DNA from: Planctomyces sp.
Lineage (GTDB): Bacteria; Planctomycetota; Planctomycetia; Planctomycetales; Planctomycetaceae
Assembly (NCBI GenBank): GCA_016795105.1
Contig: JAEUIH010000005.1
Span: 71,220-135,219, forward strand
Reading direction: 5' to 3'
DNA length: 64,000 nt
The position numbers and the translations under genes were made by a program. The notes beneath the pieces are model-generated. The model was not told where the DNA came from. It saw nothing but the letters and a program-made list of their open reading frames with translations, and did no database searches. This document shows, one piece after another, positions 43,750-53,586 of this stretch; positions within the stretch are counted from its first letter, which is position 1, and each line of letters starts with the position of its first letter.

Positions 43750-46700
43750 TCATTGATCGATTGTGAACTGAAGAAACTCGCTCCACGGCCCGACGACGCC
43801 ACTTGCGTTGATCGCACGCACCCAGAAGCGATAGGTGCCAGCCGGAAGCGGCGTCACTGCGATGTATTGAGTATCGGTCAGATGAAGTTCGACCAGAAAC
43901 GGATGCTGATTCGTATCAACTCGTGTCAGCCAGAATCCATATGCAGCCGCATTTGACGCGGATTGCCAGACGAAGGTCGGATTGCCCTGGATCAGGCCAG
44001 TTGGGCTAATCAGAGTCACCGAACCAGGAACAGGCACATCAATCACAAAGTCGACCGGTGAACTCCACTGGCTGGATTCACCGGCATCAGTCGTGGCACG
44101 AACCCAGACCTTGTAGTTCCCGTTGTGCGGAAGATTCATCGTGCTCCAGGAGAGGCCGGTTACATTGTGAATCTCCAAATCAGTTGCTGACCGGTCCGTC
44201 CGTCGAATAAAAACGCTGTAGTGGGCCGCGTAACGAACTGCATCCCATTCGAAAACCAGGGGTGTGTTGGTTACCGTGTTGTTTGGCATGGACACAACAG
44301 GTGCGAGAGGTTGCGGCGTGTTAATCGTCAGGGGAACGGGATCACTCCACGGTCCGCGTTCACCGGCAGCATTCACTCGACGAACCCAGACATTGTAGTC
44401 GTCAGCAATAAGTCCCATCGGCACTTCCAGAATCGTGGAGTGGATGTTCTGGACAATGACGTCCGGCCGCTGTGGTGCTGTCTTGTCACGGATAAAGACT
44501 TCTATCGTATCAAATGGCAGGAGCTCGGCGGGTTCGTTCAGATCCAGTGGTGTGACGATTGAGATCTGCGGAGTGCCGTCTACCGATGATGATGTGATAT
44601 GGAACGTCGGCTTCATGGGTGACGGATTTGGCACATCAATCAGGAAGTCAAACGGATCGCTCCACGGCAGGCGGTTACCGTCGCCATCGATTGCACGTAC
44701 CCACATGCGATGATTTCCCTGCTGCAGGGGACTTGGCAGTTGCAACTCTGCTGCAAAGACCTGTGGCGGAACGATGGTCTGCTGGGTTTTGAGATTGCGA
44801 ATAAAAATCTCATATGCTGTCGCACCAGCCAGAGCATTCCAGCTGAGGAGCGGCGTCAGGTGATTCACCTGCACACGTGATGCGGGCACGGGATCGGGTG
44901 ATGTGAACGTGAGAGGTGCGAAGGGATCAAACGTGAGGACATTCGATTCTGTCGTGCGTCCAAAAATGTCGACGGTCACCGCTATGAACGAGACTGGTCC
45001 GCGACTGAACTGCTGTGGCAATGGCAGCATTGGGTAATCGGTTGTCTGTGAAATCACTGTGCCATCCACGGATCGCAGTTCCACACGAGAGATCAGGATG
45101 TCGTCGTCGTCCTGACCGAAGACGGGCAGCATCGAGCCTTCAGCAAAGGGATTCGCTCCGTTCAGTGGACCTGACAACTCCACACGCGGGGGTGCATCCA
45201 GATCCAGAACATAATCAGATTCATCTGTGGCCGAGTTTCCGGCAACATCGAAAGCCGTTACCTGGACATCGAGTACCTTTGGGGGCATTTGCCCGTGGGG
45301 TAGTGAGAAATCAAACTGAAAGGGAGCGGACAGGTCTGTAAACAATTGTCCGTTTACCAGGAAATCGACGCGCTCGACTGCGAGATCGTCTGTGGCTTCG
45401 ACTCGAATGGGGGCAATGGCACCCTCAAGGAACGAGATCGAACCGGTGGGGGCCACAATTCTGACCTCTGGCGGCGTGGAATCATTGACTGCGTCGACTG
45501 TGAGGTGGATGTTGTAGACTGGAAGTGAGTCCAGGTTGGTCGTGAATGATAGCAATCCCGCAAACGTCCCGGCCAGGTTCCGTTCAAACGCGACTTCCAG
45601 CTCTACCGTCGCTCCTTCCGGAAGTGACAGCTCAGACGGGCCGAAAGGAATTGTGTAGCCGGCCCCCGCCGCCGTGGGGTTCCCGAAGTGCAGATCTCCC
45701 GGTCCATCATTGGTAACCCGAAAGCTCACAGAAGTGTTTGCCATTCCGGACGCATCTCGGGCGATTGTACCAAGATCCACCGTTGTATCAGACAGAATAT
45801 CAACCCATTCGCCGGTGAAGACATCGAAGAAACTGGCTCGGGGTGCTGAAGGATTCAGGTTATCCATCGGAATGATTCGTATCGCATCGGCGGATACGAA
45901 CTGATCAGCAATGTCACCGAGCTGCACGGTCAGTTCAGCCCCAGTGACAATGGCGGTGGTCAGGACCTTCCAGTTCACACCGTCGGCACTAAAATCATTC
46001 GGAGCGACTTCCTGATTGATGTCGACCTGGTGAACAATAGACCCAGTCGGACCTCCGTTGCGAACCGTAAACGGTGCGTCCTTTGCCCTGTCTCCGGCGT
46101 GAGTCCAGGTGGCTGCAACCTGATAGTGTCCAGGTACAAGATCAGTGAAGTGCCAGGTAGCCGTGTTACCACTGCCGGCTGCGCTGAATTTCACTCCGCC
46201 GTTGAAACCCTGAGGGAAGGCGGGATTTGAATCGAAGAATCCGGTGTGAGTGAATCCCGCGACATCGCTGTCATCGATGATCCGCCTCGCGGCATTGACA
46301 ATACGGATTTCCTCGAAATTCTGCAGGTGCAGCGGAGCAAATCCGCTGATTGTCACAGTTCCGGCACCATCGTAACCGGCTACTCCGCCGAGCGCATCGA
46401 TCAGGATCGAATCAGCCCCAGGGCCCCCATCCAATTGCCGAACCTCTGACAGCGGATGGACTCGCAATTCATCACCGAACGGGCTGCCGACGAAGTGTTG
46501 CCAGGTACCATCAAGTTGAACCGTGTTACCGGAAGGGTCGACAGTCTGAACGGCAGAACTGTCCAGATCAAGCGTGATCGGCTGATCGTCACGAGCTAAG
46601 TTGATCGTTGTTGCAACGCCGCCAGAGGTGAAGAAATCATTACTTCCAGGCGTTGACACAATAACTCCGCCATCAGGGCCGAGGTCAATCAGGTCATCGC

Positions 46701-49176
46701 CCATACCATCGAAAATTGTGTCGAATCCTGATTCCCCATAGAGTGCATCGTTGCCAATACCGCCGTCGATGAAATCATCCCCCGCACCTCCCTGCAACTT
46801 GTCAGAACCAGTACCACCGATCAAAAGGTCCGCAGTGGATCCGGTCCGGGCGGAGTCATCACCTTCATGTCCGCGGAATCGAATGCCGGTTACATCAGCC
46901 AGCGGATAGGTCACCGTCGTGCGGTTGAATCGGACTGTCGTGGTCACTCCGGATTCAGTCACATCCAGTGAATCCGTTGCGACTTTTTCCGGACCGACTC
47001 GCCCATGAGCGAACACAGCACCACCAGCGGGATGATAGAGCCCCTGAAACCGCCTTAAATTGTCATTCGGTCCGGCTGCCGTGTCGATCTCCTCCACAGT
47101 GTCGAGATGGTCAAACACAAAGAGCAACTGATAGTCCTCGTCTGTCTCAGTTGTTCCGGCTCCTGGCAGCGAAAGTTCCCCAGGTCCGCTGCCAATTGGT
47201 ACTTCCAGTGAGTATTTTCCGATATCCAATCCGGATCCCGACACTGTGATCGTGTCGAGCAATTCGTCGGAGGGATCGAACAGACTGTCCGCAGATCGAT
47301 AGACACCGATCTCGAAGGATGTCGGTACAGGCTTGTTTTCAACGACATAGCCTACGCTGATTGTTGTGTCACCATCGCCAGTAATACGGCCAGCGATGAT
47401 ATTCGTCGGTGCATCCCATGAGAAGACGTCGAAGTCAGAATTGTCATCAGTGATATCGCTGTCAAGGTCAGACGCGACGCTGGCAAAGGCAGCGCGCAAC
47501 GGACTGACGCTGATGCCGGATTCGGTCGCGTCTGCGAACATTGCACCCGGAGTCCCGGACAACCCGACAAGTGTCGTGACATCAGAGAACATATCGCGAA
47601 TGTAATATGCCGTACCTGCCGTGCCATCTTCGATCGCGTCAGTCCCCGGTCCGGTGAACAGAACGTAGCGACCGTCAGAACTGATTGTGATGGCATTCGC
47701 ACCACCTGAGCCCGGTGGTGAAGCGATCGCCGCGGTGCCTGCTGAATTGACGCTGACGAGCTTTGTGCGGGTCGCTCCAGCAGCGGTTTCATCGAAGATT
47801 CCGTCCATATCTGCATCGCGGTCGAACCAGAAGACGTCGGACGTTGTGTTTGTGTCCTCGATGCCATCCGCCGGGTCAAGCAGGTTCGTGGCGAGACTTG
47901 AGTACACCACATAACGTCCGTTGTCGCTGATCGCATAGGCCGCGGCGTCGTTTGCGGAGGCTCCCGGAGGTGACGGCGCATTCCCCGAACTCCCGGGACT
48001 CAGAGAGATTCGATTGCGGCTGACCAAAGCAGTTCGGCCTGTACGAATGTCATGCACAAAGACATCGGATGCCCCATTGGAGTCGACGGAGACGAGATTG
48101 GATGCAGTACTTGAGAACACAACATGATTTCCATTGCGGCTTATCACTGGTTCGAACGACGCCGCGTTTCCGCCTCTGTCCCCTTCGTCAATGCTGACAC
48201 GGATGGTTTTACCCTGTGTCAGATCGCGAACAAAAATGTCCTGAAATCCCTCCGTATCATCCTGGACAAGGTCTACATCAGCACTTTGAAATGCGATTCG
48301 GCGGCCGTTGTAACTCAGTGACGGAAAACCTGCACTTTGGCCACTCGGAGACACGCCGGCCGACGTGCCTTCATAGTTGACACTGGCGATTCCTGTCCGT
48401 CCGCCGGGAACGGCATAGTAAAGATCGGCCAGGAAGAATGGATCAATCACACCGTCGCCCGGGTCGAGCAGATTTGTGGCGAGACTGACAAACGCGATTG
48501 TTGAACCGTCACCACTGATCACTGCCCGATTGGCGAACGATAAGCCCGGAACGATCCCGGCAGATGCACTGTTGCCACTGAAATCACTATCCTCGCCACT
48601 GCGGCTGACGAGGTAAGTCGAACTTGCGCCGGGTTCGTCAAAGATCCCATCCTTGTCCGTATCGCGATCTCGTACGAAGGCATTGACTCCAGACAGGTAC
48701 GTTGTTGCGATCGTCACCAGATCGGTCGACATACTGCTGAATACTACAAAGCGACCATCGTCGCTGATCGACGGCAACCATGAATCTCCACTTCCGCCTC
48801 GACCACCCGGGGTCACACTGATCAGCGTTGTCGTCCCCAGCAACAAATCCCGCACGAACACATCCTGTTTGTCGTTTCCGTCGGTTGCCCCCGCAATATC
48901 CAGATCTTCCGCATTGCTTTGAAAAGCCACAAATCGACCGTTGCGACTGAACACCGGACTGTTGCTGACCATATCGCCGGAGTTGTCTGTTGGTGTCACA
49001 CTCAACAGATCCACAGTCAACAGCATTCGGGGTTCAAGAGATTCTCCTGCTGCCGATCGTCGCCGTTTACCCCTTCGCTGCTTCGCAAACAGGGCGGCAG
49101 GGTTGTCTGCCACGGTGCTGCAAGTGCAGGCCTGCAGTTGCTGCAGAAATTGAAGAACTCGAGAACGTGTTTTCAT
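43750..49176 (-). CDS. Giant secreted multidomain protein
   Basis: About 1808 residues (start ATG 49176; the frame begins at a TTG at 49200). The N-terminus carries SLEPRMLLTV, the planctomycete export/anchoring signature. Then follow TolB/PD40 propeller blades (e.g. PVFSRNGRFVAFQSNAEDLD, ISDDGRFVVFSSMSTDL), RTX calcium-binding nonapeptides (GGTGSDKLQGGAGDDFIDGG), a golvesin/Xly-like domain (about 1020-1130), a HYDIN-like region, an Ig/cadherin-like domain (PPEVRIVAPTGSISFLEG), and at least four C-terminal fibronectin-like repeats ending in YxxWVRAxxxxGxxxxWS. It is probably an adhesin or matrix protein. It is downstream of an ECF sigma factor and a kinase. Confidence 0.85.
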   Translation of the reverse strand: MKTRSRVLQFLQQLQACTCSTVADNPAALFAKQRRGKRRRSAAGESLEPRMLLTVDLLSVTPTDNSGDMVSNSPVFSRNGRFVAFQSNAEDLDIAGATDGNDKQDVFVRDLLLGTTTLISVTPGGRGGSGDSWLPSISDDGRFVVFSSMSTDLVTIATTYLSGVNAFVRDRDTDKDGIFDEPGASSTYLVSRSGEDSDFSGNSASAGIVPGLSFANRAVISGDGSTIAFVSLATNLLDPGDGVIDPFFLADLYYAVPGGRTGIASVNYEGTSAGVSPSGQSAGFPSLSYNGRRIAFQSADVDLVQDDTEGFQDIFVRDLTQGKTIRVSIDEGDRGGNAASFEPVISRNGNHVVFSSTASNLVSVDSNGASDVFVHDIRTGRTALVSRNRISLSPGSSGNAPSPPGASANDAAAYAISDNGRYVVYSSLATNLLDPADGIEDTNTTSDVFWFDRDADMDGIFDETAAGATRTKLVSVNSAGTAAIASPPGSGGANAITISSDGRYVLFTGPGTDAIEDGTAGTAYYIRDMFSDVTTLVGLSGTPGAMFADATESGISVSPLRAAFASVASDLDSDITDDNSDFDVFSWDAPTNIIAGRITGDGDTTISVGYVVENKPVPTSFEIGVYRSADSLFDPSDELLDTITVSGSGLDIGKYSLEVPIGSGPGELSLPGAGTTETDEDYQLLFVFDHLDTVEEIDTAAGPNDNLRRFQGLYHPAGGAVFAHGRVGPEKVATDSLDVTESGVTTTVRFNRTTVTYPLADVTGIRFRGHEGDDSARTGSTADLLIGGTGSDKLQGGAGDDFIDGGIGNDALYGESGFDTIFDGMGDDLIDLGPDGGVIVSTPGSNDFFTSGGVATTINLARDDQPITLDLDSSAVQTVDPSGNTVQLDGTWQHFVGSPFGDELRVHPLSEVRQLDGGPGADSILIDALGGVAGYDGAGTVTISGFAPLHLQNFEEIRIVNAARRIIDDSDVAGFTHTGFFDSNPAFPQGFNGGVKFSAAGSGNTATWHFTDLVPGHYQVAATWTHAGDRAKDAPFTVRNGGPTGSIVHQVDINQEVAPNDFSADGVNWKVLTTAIVTGAELTVQLGDIADQFVSADAIRIIPMDNLNPSAPRASFFDVFTGEWVDILSDTTVDLGTIARDASGMANTSVSFRVTNDGPGDLHFGNPTAAGAGYTIPFGPSELSLPEGATVELEVAFERNLAGTFAGLLSFTTNLDSLPVYNIHLTVDAVNDSTPPEVRIVAPTGSISFLEGAIAPIRVEATDDLAVERVDFLVNGQLFTDLSAPFQFDFSLPHGQMPPKVLDVQVTAFDVAGNSATDESDYVLDLDAPPRVELSGPLNGANPFAEGSMLPVFGQDDDDILISRVELRSVDGTVISQTTDYPMLPLPQQFSRGPVSFIAVTVDIFGRTTESNVLTFDPFAPLTFTSPDPVPASRVQVNHLTPLLSWNALAGATAYEIFIRNLKTQQTIVPPQVFAAELQLPSPLQQGNHRMWVRAIDGDGNRLPWSDPFDFLIDVPNPSPMKPTFHITSSSVDGTPQISIVTPLDLNEPAELLPFDTIEVFIRDKTAPQRPDVIVQNIHSTILEVPMGLIADDYNVWVRRVNAAGERGPWSDPVPLTINTPQPLAPVVSMPNNTVTNTPLVFEWDAVRYAAHYSVFIRRTDRSATDLEIHNVTGLSWSTMNLPHNGNYKVWVRATTDAGESSQWSSPVDFVIDVPVPGSVTLISPTGLIQGNPTFVWQSASNAAAYGFWLTRVDTNQHPFLVELHLTDTQYIAVTPLPAGTYRFWVRAINASGVVGPWSEFLQFTIDQ

Positions 49177-49356
49177 GGCATTGGCTCGGTGTGAATTCAA
49201 GTTTCCCTGGATTCGTTTCGAGGAACCAACAGGAATCAGCCATGAAAAATTGGAACTTCTGCAGAATCCAGCCCGAAAATCAGATCTGCAGCATGGCTGC
49301 TCCGTTGCCAGCGACGAACGTCATGGAGAACAAATTTCGTCCGAGCGAGTCCCGGG

Positions 49357-50001
49357 TTACGGCGGTTCATCCGCCTGCAAATAGCGCATGCGCTCGCGGA
49401 CCAGCTCCAGGACTCGGCCGCGAGCCTTGTAAACGTGGTTCGCTGTCACGCCAAGTTGTTCGCAGACTTCCTGCACAGAAAGCTCGTTATTAATCAACAG
49501 TTCGAAGATCTGCCACGTCTGTTCATTCACCTGTCGTCGCGCGTTTTCCATAGAGTGCTTCAGGTGCTGATGACGCCATTCACGATCCCACAGTTCGTCG
49601 ACAGGCTCATGGACATCAGGCAGTGAGTTCAATTCTGCCGAATCCGCGCTGATCAGCTGACGTTTTCGCAGCTTGTCAATAATCCGGCGAATGGCCAGAG
49701 TTCTGAGCCATGCACGAAATCCACCACGCGAACGATCGTAGTCAAACCCGGTGATCTGCCGTGCAACCGATTCCAGACACTCCGCGCGAGTATCCTCGGC
49801 ATCAGAATGCTGCAGGCCTCGGCTTCGAGCGTAATGATAAATCAACGGAGAATAGACCTCGTAAAACTCTGTCCACGCCTCGTGGTCGGCTGCGTTTCTG
49901 AGTCGCAGCAGCAGACTGACTCGAGTCCGACAGAGGTCATCGCCTGAATTGCTTTCAGGCAACTGAATAGTTTCATCGTTTGTGGAATCAGCAGGAGTCA
50001 T
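49357..50001 (-). CDS. ECF sigma factor, planctomycete ECF01-like
   Basis: A 214-residue sigma-70-family factor. Region 2 is represented by DHEAWTEFYEVYSPLIYHYA and FRAWLRTLAIRRIIDKLRKR, region 4 by ELSVQEVCEQLGVTANHVYK. A 30-residue N-terminal extension precedes region 2. In planctomycetes such ECF factors are typically encoded beside Ser/Thr kinases, as here (52 bp after the kinase gene), rather than with a classical anti-sigma factor. Targets may include the giant protein gene 180 bp downstream. Confidence 0.9.
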   Translation of the reverse strand: MTPADSTNDETIQLPESNSGDDLCRTRVSLLLRLRNAADHEAWTEFYEVYSPLIYHYARSRGLQHSDAEDTRAECLESVARQITGFDYDRSRGGFRAWLRTLAIRRIIDKLRKRQLISADSAELNSLPDVHEPVDELWDREWRHQHLKHSMENARRQVNEQTWQIFELLINNELSVQEVCEQLGVTANHVYKARGRVLELVRERMRYLQADEPP

Positions 50002-50053
50002 ACTTCAGATCATTGAAGATGGCAATAATTCTTCACGGCTCCTAAAACCGTCG

Positions 50054-53000
50054 TCAGCGCTCCGGCTCCGTGTCGGTGGTGAGCGAGGGCCCCGAGACAA
50101 TCGACGATCGGCGAGCTGCAATCAGGCCCTCAAACAGGATAATCGATCCATCATATAATCCCACCGCTATTCTTCGTCCATCCGGACTGAAACACAACTG
50201 AACTGCAAATCCCTTCACATCCGGCAGCGAAAACACCTCCTGACGTCGCTCAACATTCCAGATTTTGACGGCGCCGTCAGCGGCAGCGCTGACCAGACGA
50301 GTTCCGTCCGGACTGAAGTTGACCGCTGTCACACTCGTGGCGTGCCACTCAAAGGGCGGTTGCTCCTGTCCAGTCAGGATCTCCCAGGTTCGCAGTCGCC
50401 CGGAAGAATCACCCGCAACGAGCAGTCGACCATCGGGAGAAACTGCGAATGGTGCATAATACAATGACATCGAACGAGGGAATTCCTGCAGCAATTCTCC
50501 ACTCTCAAGCCGAGTTGCGCGAAGTACGGTTTCGTCTTCGGAAATCAGCACCGTGTCGTTCTGCGCAAATGCCACGTACCGGACAGGTTTCAAATGGCGA
50601 GTAATTGATCTGACATTGCCTGGGGAATCGATGTCGATCAGAAGGACTTCCCCGGACTCAAAGCCTGCCACCAGATTTTCCGTTAAGCCACTCTGAGCGA
50701 CCGATCGAATTGCGTCGCCCGGAATCGGCAGGAATTGGTAATGTTCGGCACCATCCTCCTGCAAACCGATGATCGTCCCATCTTCCCGTCCAGCAATGGA
50801 ATTCCACAGGCCATATCCTCTTGACATTGCTGTGACAGATACATGACCAGCGGTAAGACTTCTTCCGATGGCGGCAGCCCCAACTGGCTGATATCGAACA
50901 CTTCCATCCAGCGATCCCGAGTACACTCCATCACTCGCAGTGTTGAAATGAAGCCCTGTCACAATACTGTCATGTGCCTTGAAGATGACGTCGCCGGAAT
51001 CAACATCAAACCGAAACCGCTTCAGCTCTCCTCGAGCGCTGATGGAATCAACCCTGGTCTCATCGACAAATCGTACGGCCTGAATCCAGTGCAAGTGGCC
51101 TCGCAATGATTGTACCAATGCACCAGACTCTGCACTCCAGACACGCGTCAAAGAATCCTGGCAGCCGGTAACGAGTAGTTTTGAGTCGTCGGAAAATGCA
51201 ACTGCAGAAACCGGACCGCCGTGGGAACGAATTTCGAGCTGCAATTCGCCGGTTTGAGTCGCAATTCCAGACAACGTCCCGTCTGTCTGCCCACACGCCA
51301 CCAAACTTCGGTCAGGCGAAACGGCGATGCAGTTGATGTCCGTGGTCAGCCGCCGTGATGCAAATGCAGCGGTGAGTCCGGATTGCTCAATGTCGAACGC
51401 GGCCAGTTCCATTCCAGCCACAAACAGTTGCTCGCTGCCGGACTGCGAATTCGCCGCAGGAGGTGTGATTGCCATGCAATGGGCGATCCAGGGAATCACT
51501 GCAAGAGCCGTGACCGATTGGTCATCCGCAGCAACCCTGTAAATTTCCGTTTTGTTGTGGCCTTTCACCGACGCTACGAAAACAGAATTCTCTGACGGAC
51601 AGGGACAAACTGCAGCCACCGTTCCAGGAATCTCAGTATGGATTGCAAGCCACTGTCTGGCATCTCGATCGAACCATCGCAACTGGTTGTCCTGAAATAT
51701 CACAGCCAGCAGATTCGATCCTTCAACAATTGCCACGTGACTTGCCTTGAGGACTCCATCCGATTGGATCTCAGGTGGTTCGATTCCGGTTGACAGCGGC
51801 ATCGAGGGATTTCCGCCATTACGCGTCCGAAAGTCCAGTTCCCGGGCAATTCGCAATCCACCTGTGGTCAGAACGATTGCAATTTCCTGAGAGTCGTTTG
51901 TCCACTGGGCCATCAGCACGGCTTCATCCGATAATCGCCTGCTGGCGATCGAGTCATCAATGCGACTAATGACGTAGGACCATTCCCAGCCGCGAAACTC
52001 GAGCGGTGCCTGCATTAGCAGATCGGCCGCATCCTGCGTCCTGTCCTCACGCACAGCTGCGATCGCGGCGAGAAGTGACGATCGGTATGTCGCCGCTCGA
52101 GCTTCAGTGCGTTCATAGACAGCCTGCCGCCAGAGTTGAAAGATGACGAGGCTCGAAGTGACTATGATCACAAAGATGATTGCAGCGATCCTCGCGGCAA
52201 TCCGATGACGGCGCAGGCTCGATCGCAGCAGATACGCTGCACTGTCAGATCGAGCGAGAATTGGCTGGCCGTCGAGACGTCGATTCAGATCAAGTGCGAG
52301 GTCAGATGCAGTCTGGTAACGACGATCCACGCTCTTTGAGAGACACTTAAGAATGATCGATTCGGTATCGCGGTCAATCGCCGGATTGATGACCGATGGT
52401 CGAATCGGTTCATGTTCAGTAACGGCGCGAAGCGATTCGATCAGCGAATTGCTCATGGGAATCGGAGGACGTCCGGTGAGCAATTCATAGAGGATTACTC
52501 CCAGTGAATAAACGTCCGTTCGAATGTCGATCGCATCAGGTGATCCCTGAATCTGTTCAGGAGAGGCATAAGCCGGCGTACCAAGGAACTCGCCCTCCAT
52601 CGTCTGACCGCGATGCCACGAGGTCCCTTCACTCGTATCGCTCGACAGCCTCGCAAGGCCGAAGTCCACAATTCGCGGGACACCGTCTCGATCAATCAGG
52701 ATATTGTCGGGCTTCAGGTCGCGGTGAATCAGCCCTCGTCTCTGGAAGCACGCAACGGCGTCACTGATTACCGCCATTGTCTTCAGCACCAGGTGCAATT
52801 GAGCCGTCCGCTGATGAATCCTGTCCGGTAACTGAAACTCTCTGACTTTGTTCAGCGGAGTTCCGTCGACATACTCCATAACATAAAAAAGTTCACCATC
52901 AACGTCACCGAAGTCATGCAGTGTTACGATCGACGGATGCCGCAGCAACGCCAACAGCTCAGCCTCGCGCTGAAATCGAGTGCGGGCTGCAGGAGACTGA

Positions 53001-53287
53001 AACCCGGCATGAAGAAGGACCTTAAGAGCAATTGGTCTTCCTGTCGCAAGTTGAACGGCCTCGTAAACGACACCCTGTCCTCCACGACGAATCTCGCGGA
53101 CGATCTGATACCCGCCTACGCAGGTCTGGTGACCAAAATGGGACCGACCCGTCTCCGAACGACGGATCGCCTGCAGTTCACGGATCAGGTACTCATCAGA
53201 CGCCTCTGCCGAACAACTTCCGTCCGATCGCACCCTCGGGTCAATCGGGTCTTCAGGCACTGAATGTGCTACTGGTTCTGTACTCAT
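50054..53287 (-). CDS. Ser/Thr protein kinase with C-terminal WD40 propeller
   Basis: 1077 residues. The Hanks-type kinase has the Gly loop near 67-74 (RRGGQGVV), Lys89, the catalytic loop HRDLKPDN (188-195), DFG (208-210) and GTPAYASPEQ. A transmembrane helix (AARIAAIIFVIIVTSSLVIF) near 365-385 separates it from two sets of WD40 repeats, e.g. HGGPVSAVAFSDDSKLLVTG and WHATSVTAVNFSPDGTRLVS. It phosphorylates proteins on Ser/Thr; the propeller faces the periplasmic side. The pairing with the ECF sigma factor is characteristic of planctomycetes and suggests signal-dependent control of that factor. Confidence 0.92.
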   Translation of the reverse strand: MSTEPVAHSVPEDPIDPRVRSDGSCSAEASDEYLIRELQAIRRSETGRSHFGHQTCVGGYQIVREIRRGGQGVVYEAVQLATGRPIALKVLLHAGFQSPAARTRFQREAELLALLRHPSIVTLHDFGDVDGELFYVMEYVDGTPLNKVREFQLPDRIHQRTAQLHLVLKTMAVISDAVACFQRRGLIHRDLKPDNILIDRDGVPRIVDFGLARLSSDTSEGTSWHRGQTMEGEFLGTPAYASPEQIQGSPDAIDIRTDVYSLGVILYELLTGRPPIPMSNSLIESLRAVTEHEPIRPSVINPAIDRDTESIILKCLSKSVDRRYQTASDLALDLNRRLDGQPILARSDSAAYLLRSSLRRHRIAARIAAIIFVIIVTSSLVIFQLWRQAVYERTEARAATYRSSLLAAIAAVREDRTQDAADLLMQAPLEFRGWEWSYVISRIDDSIASRRLSDEAVLMAQWTNDSQEIAIVLTTGGLRIARELDFRTRNGGNPSMPLSTGIEPPEIQSDGVLKASHVAIVEGSNLLAVIFQDNQLRWFDRDARQWLAIHTEIPGTVAAVCPCPSENSVFVASVKGHNKTEIYRVAADDQSVTALAVIPWIAHCMAITPPAANSQSGSEQLFVAGMELAAFDIEQSGLTAAFASRRLTTDINCIAVSPDRSLVACGQTDGTLSGIATQTGELQLEIRSHGGPVSAVAFSDDSKLLVTGCQDSLTRVWSAESGALVQSLRGHLHWIQAVRFVDETRVDSISARGELKRFRFDVDSGDVIFKAHDSIVTGLHFNTASDGVYSGSLDGSVRYQPVGAAAIGRSLTAGHVSVTAMSRGYGLWNSIAGREDGTIIGLQEDGAEHYQFLPIPGDAIRSVAQSGLTENLVAGFESGEVLLIDIDSPGNVRSITRHLKPVRYVAFAQNDTVLISEDETVLRATRLESGELLQEFPRSMSLYYAPFAVSPDGRLLVAGDSSGRLRTWEILTGQEQPPFEWHATSVTAVNFSPDGTRLVSAAADGAVKIWNVERRQEVFSLPDVKGFAVQLCFSPDGRRIAVGLYDGSIILFEGLIAARRSSIVSGPSLTTDTEPER

Positions 53288-53586
53288 GTTTCACCCTTTT
53301 GCTGAAATGCATGAGAACCAGATCCTCCTTCCGATTCCAACACAGGTGGTCCTGGATGGCCATTGCCGTCGTCAAAGGATGGAGATCAAATAAGCTTGGT
53401 ATGGTGAAGCTCATCTTCTACAAACAATAACAGCCAAAGGCAATCATTCGCCCGAACCTTGCTTGACAATGCGCCTATTGGATGGCCGATCGGGACGCAG
53501 TAGTCCTGGGATGAAAAGGGGCTTCAGCCGATCTCGCGTTGGTTCAGGCATGGTGTGGAAATCAGAAACACAAGCCGATTGACGGG
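53288..53586. other. Intergenic region
   Basis: About 300 bp with no supported gene. It should hold the promoter of the kinase gene and the 3' region of the sulfatase gene, but no clear motif was found. Confidence 0.4.
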
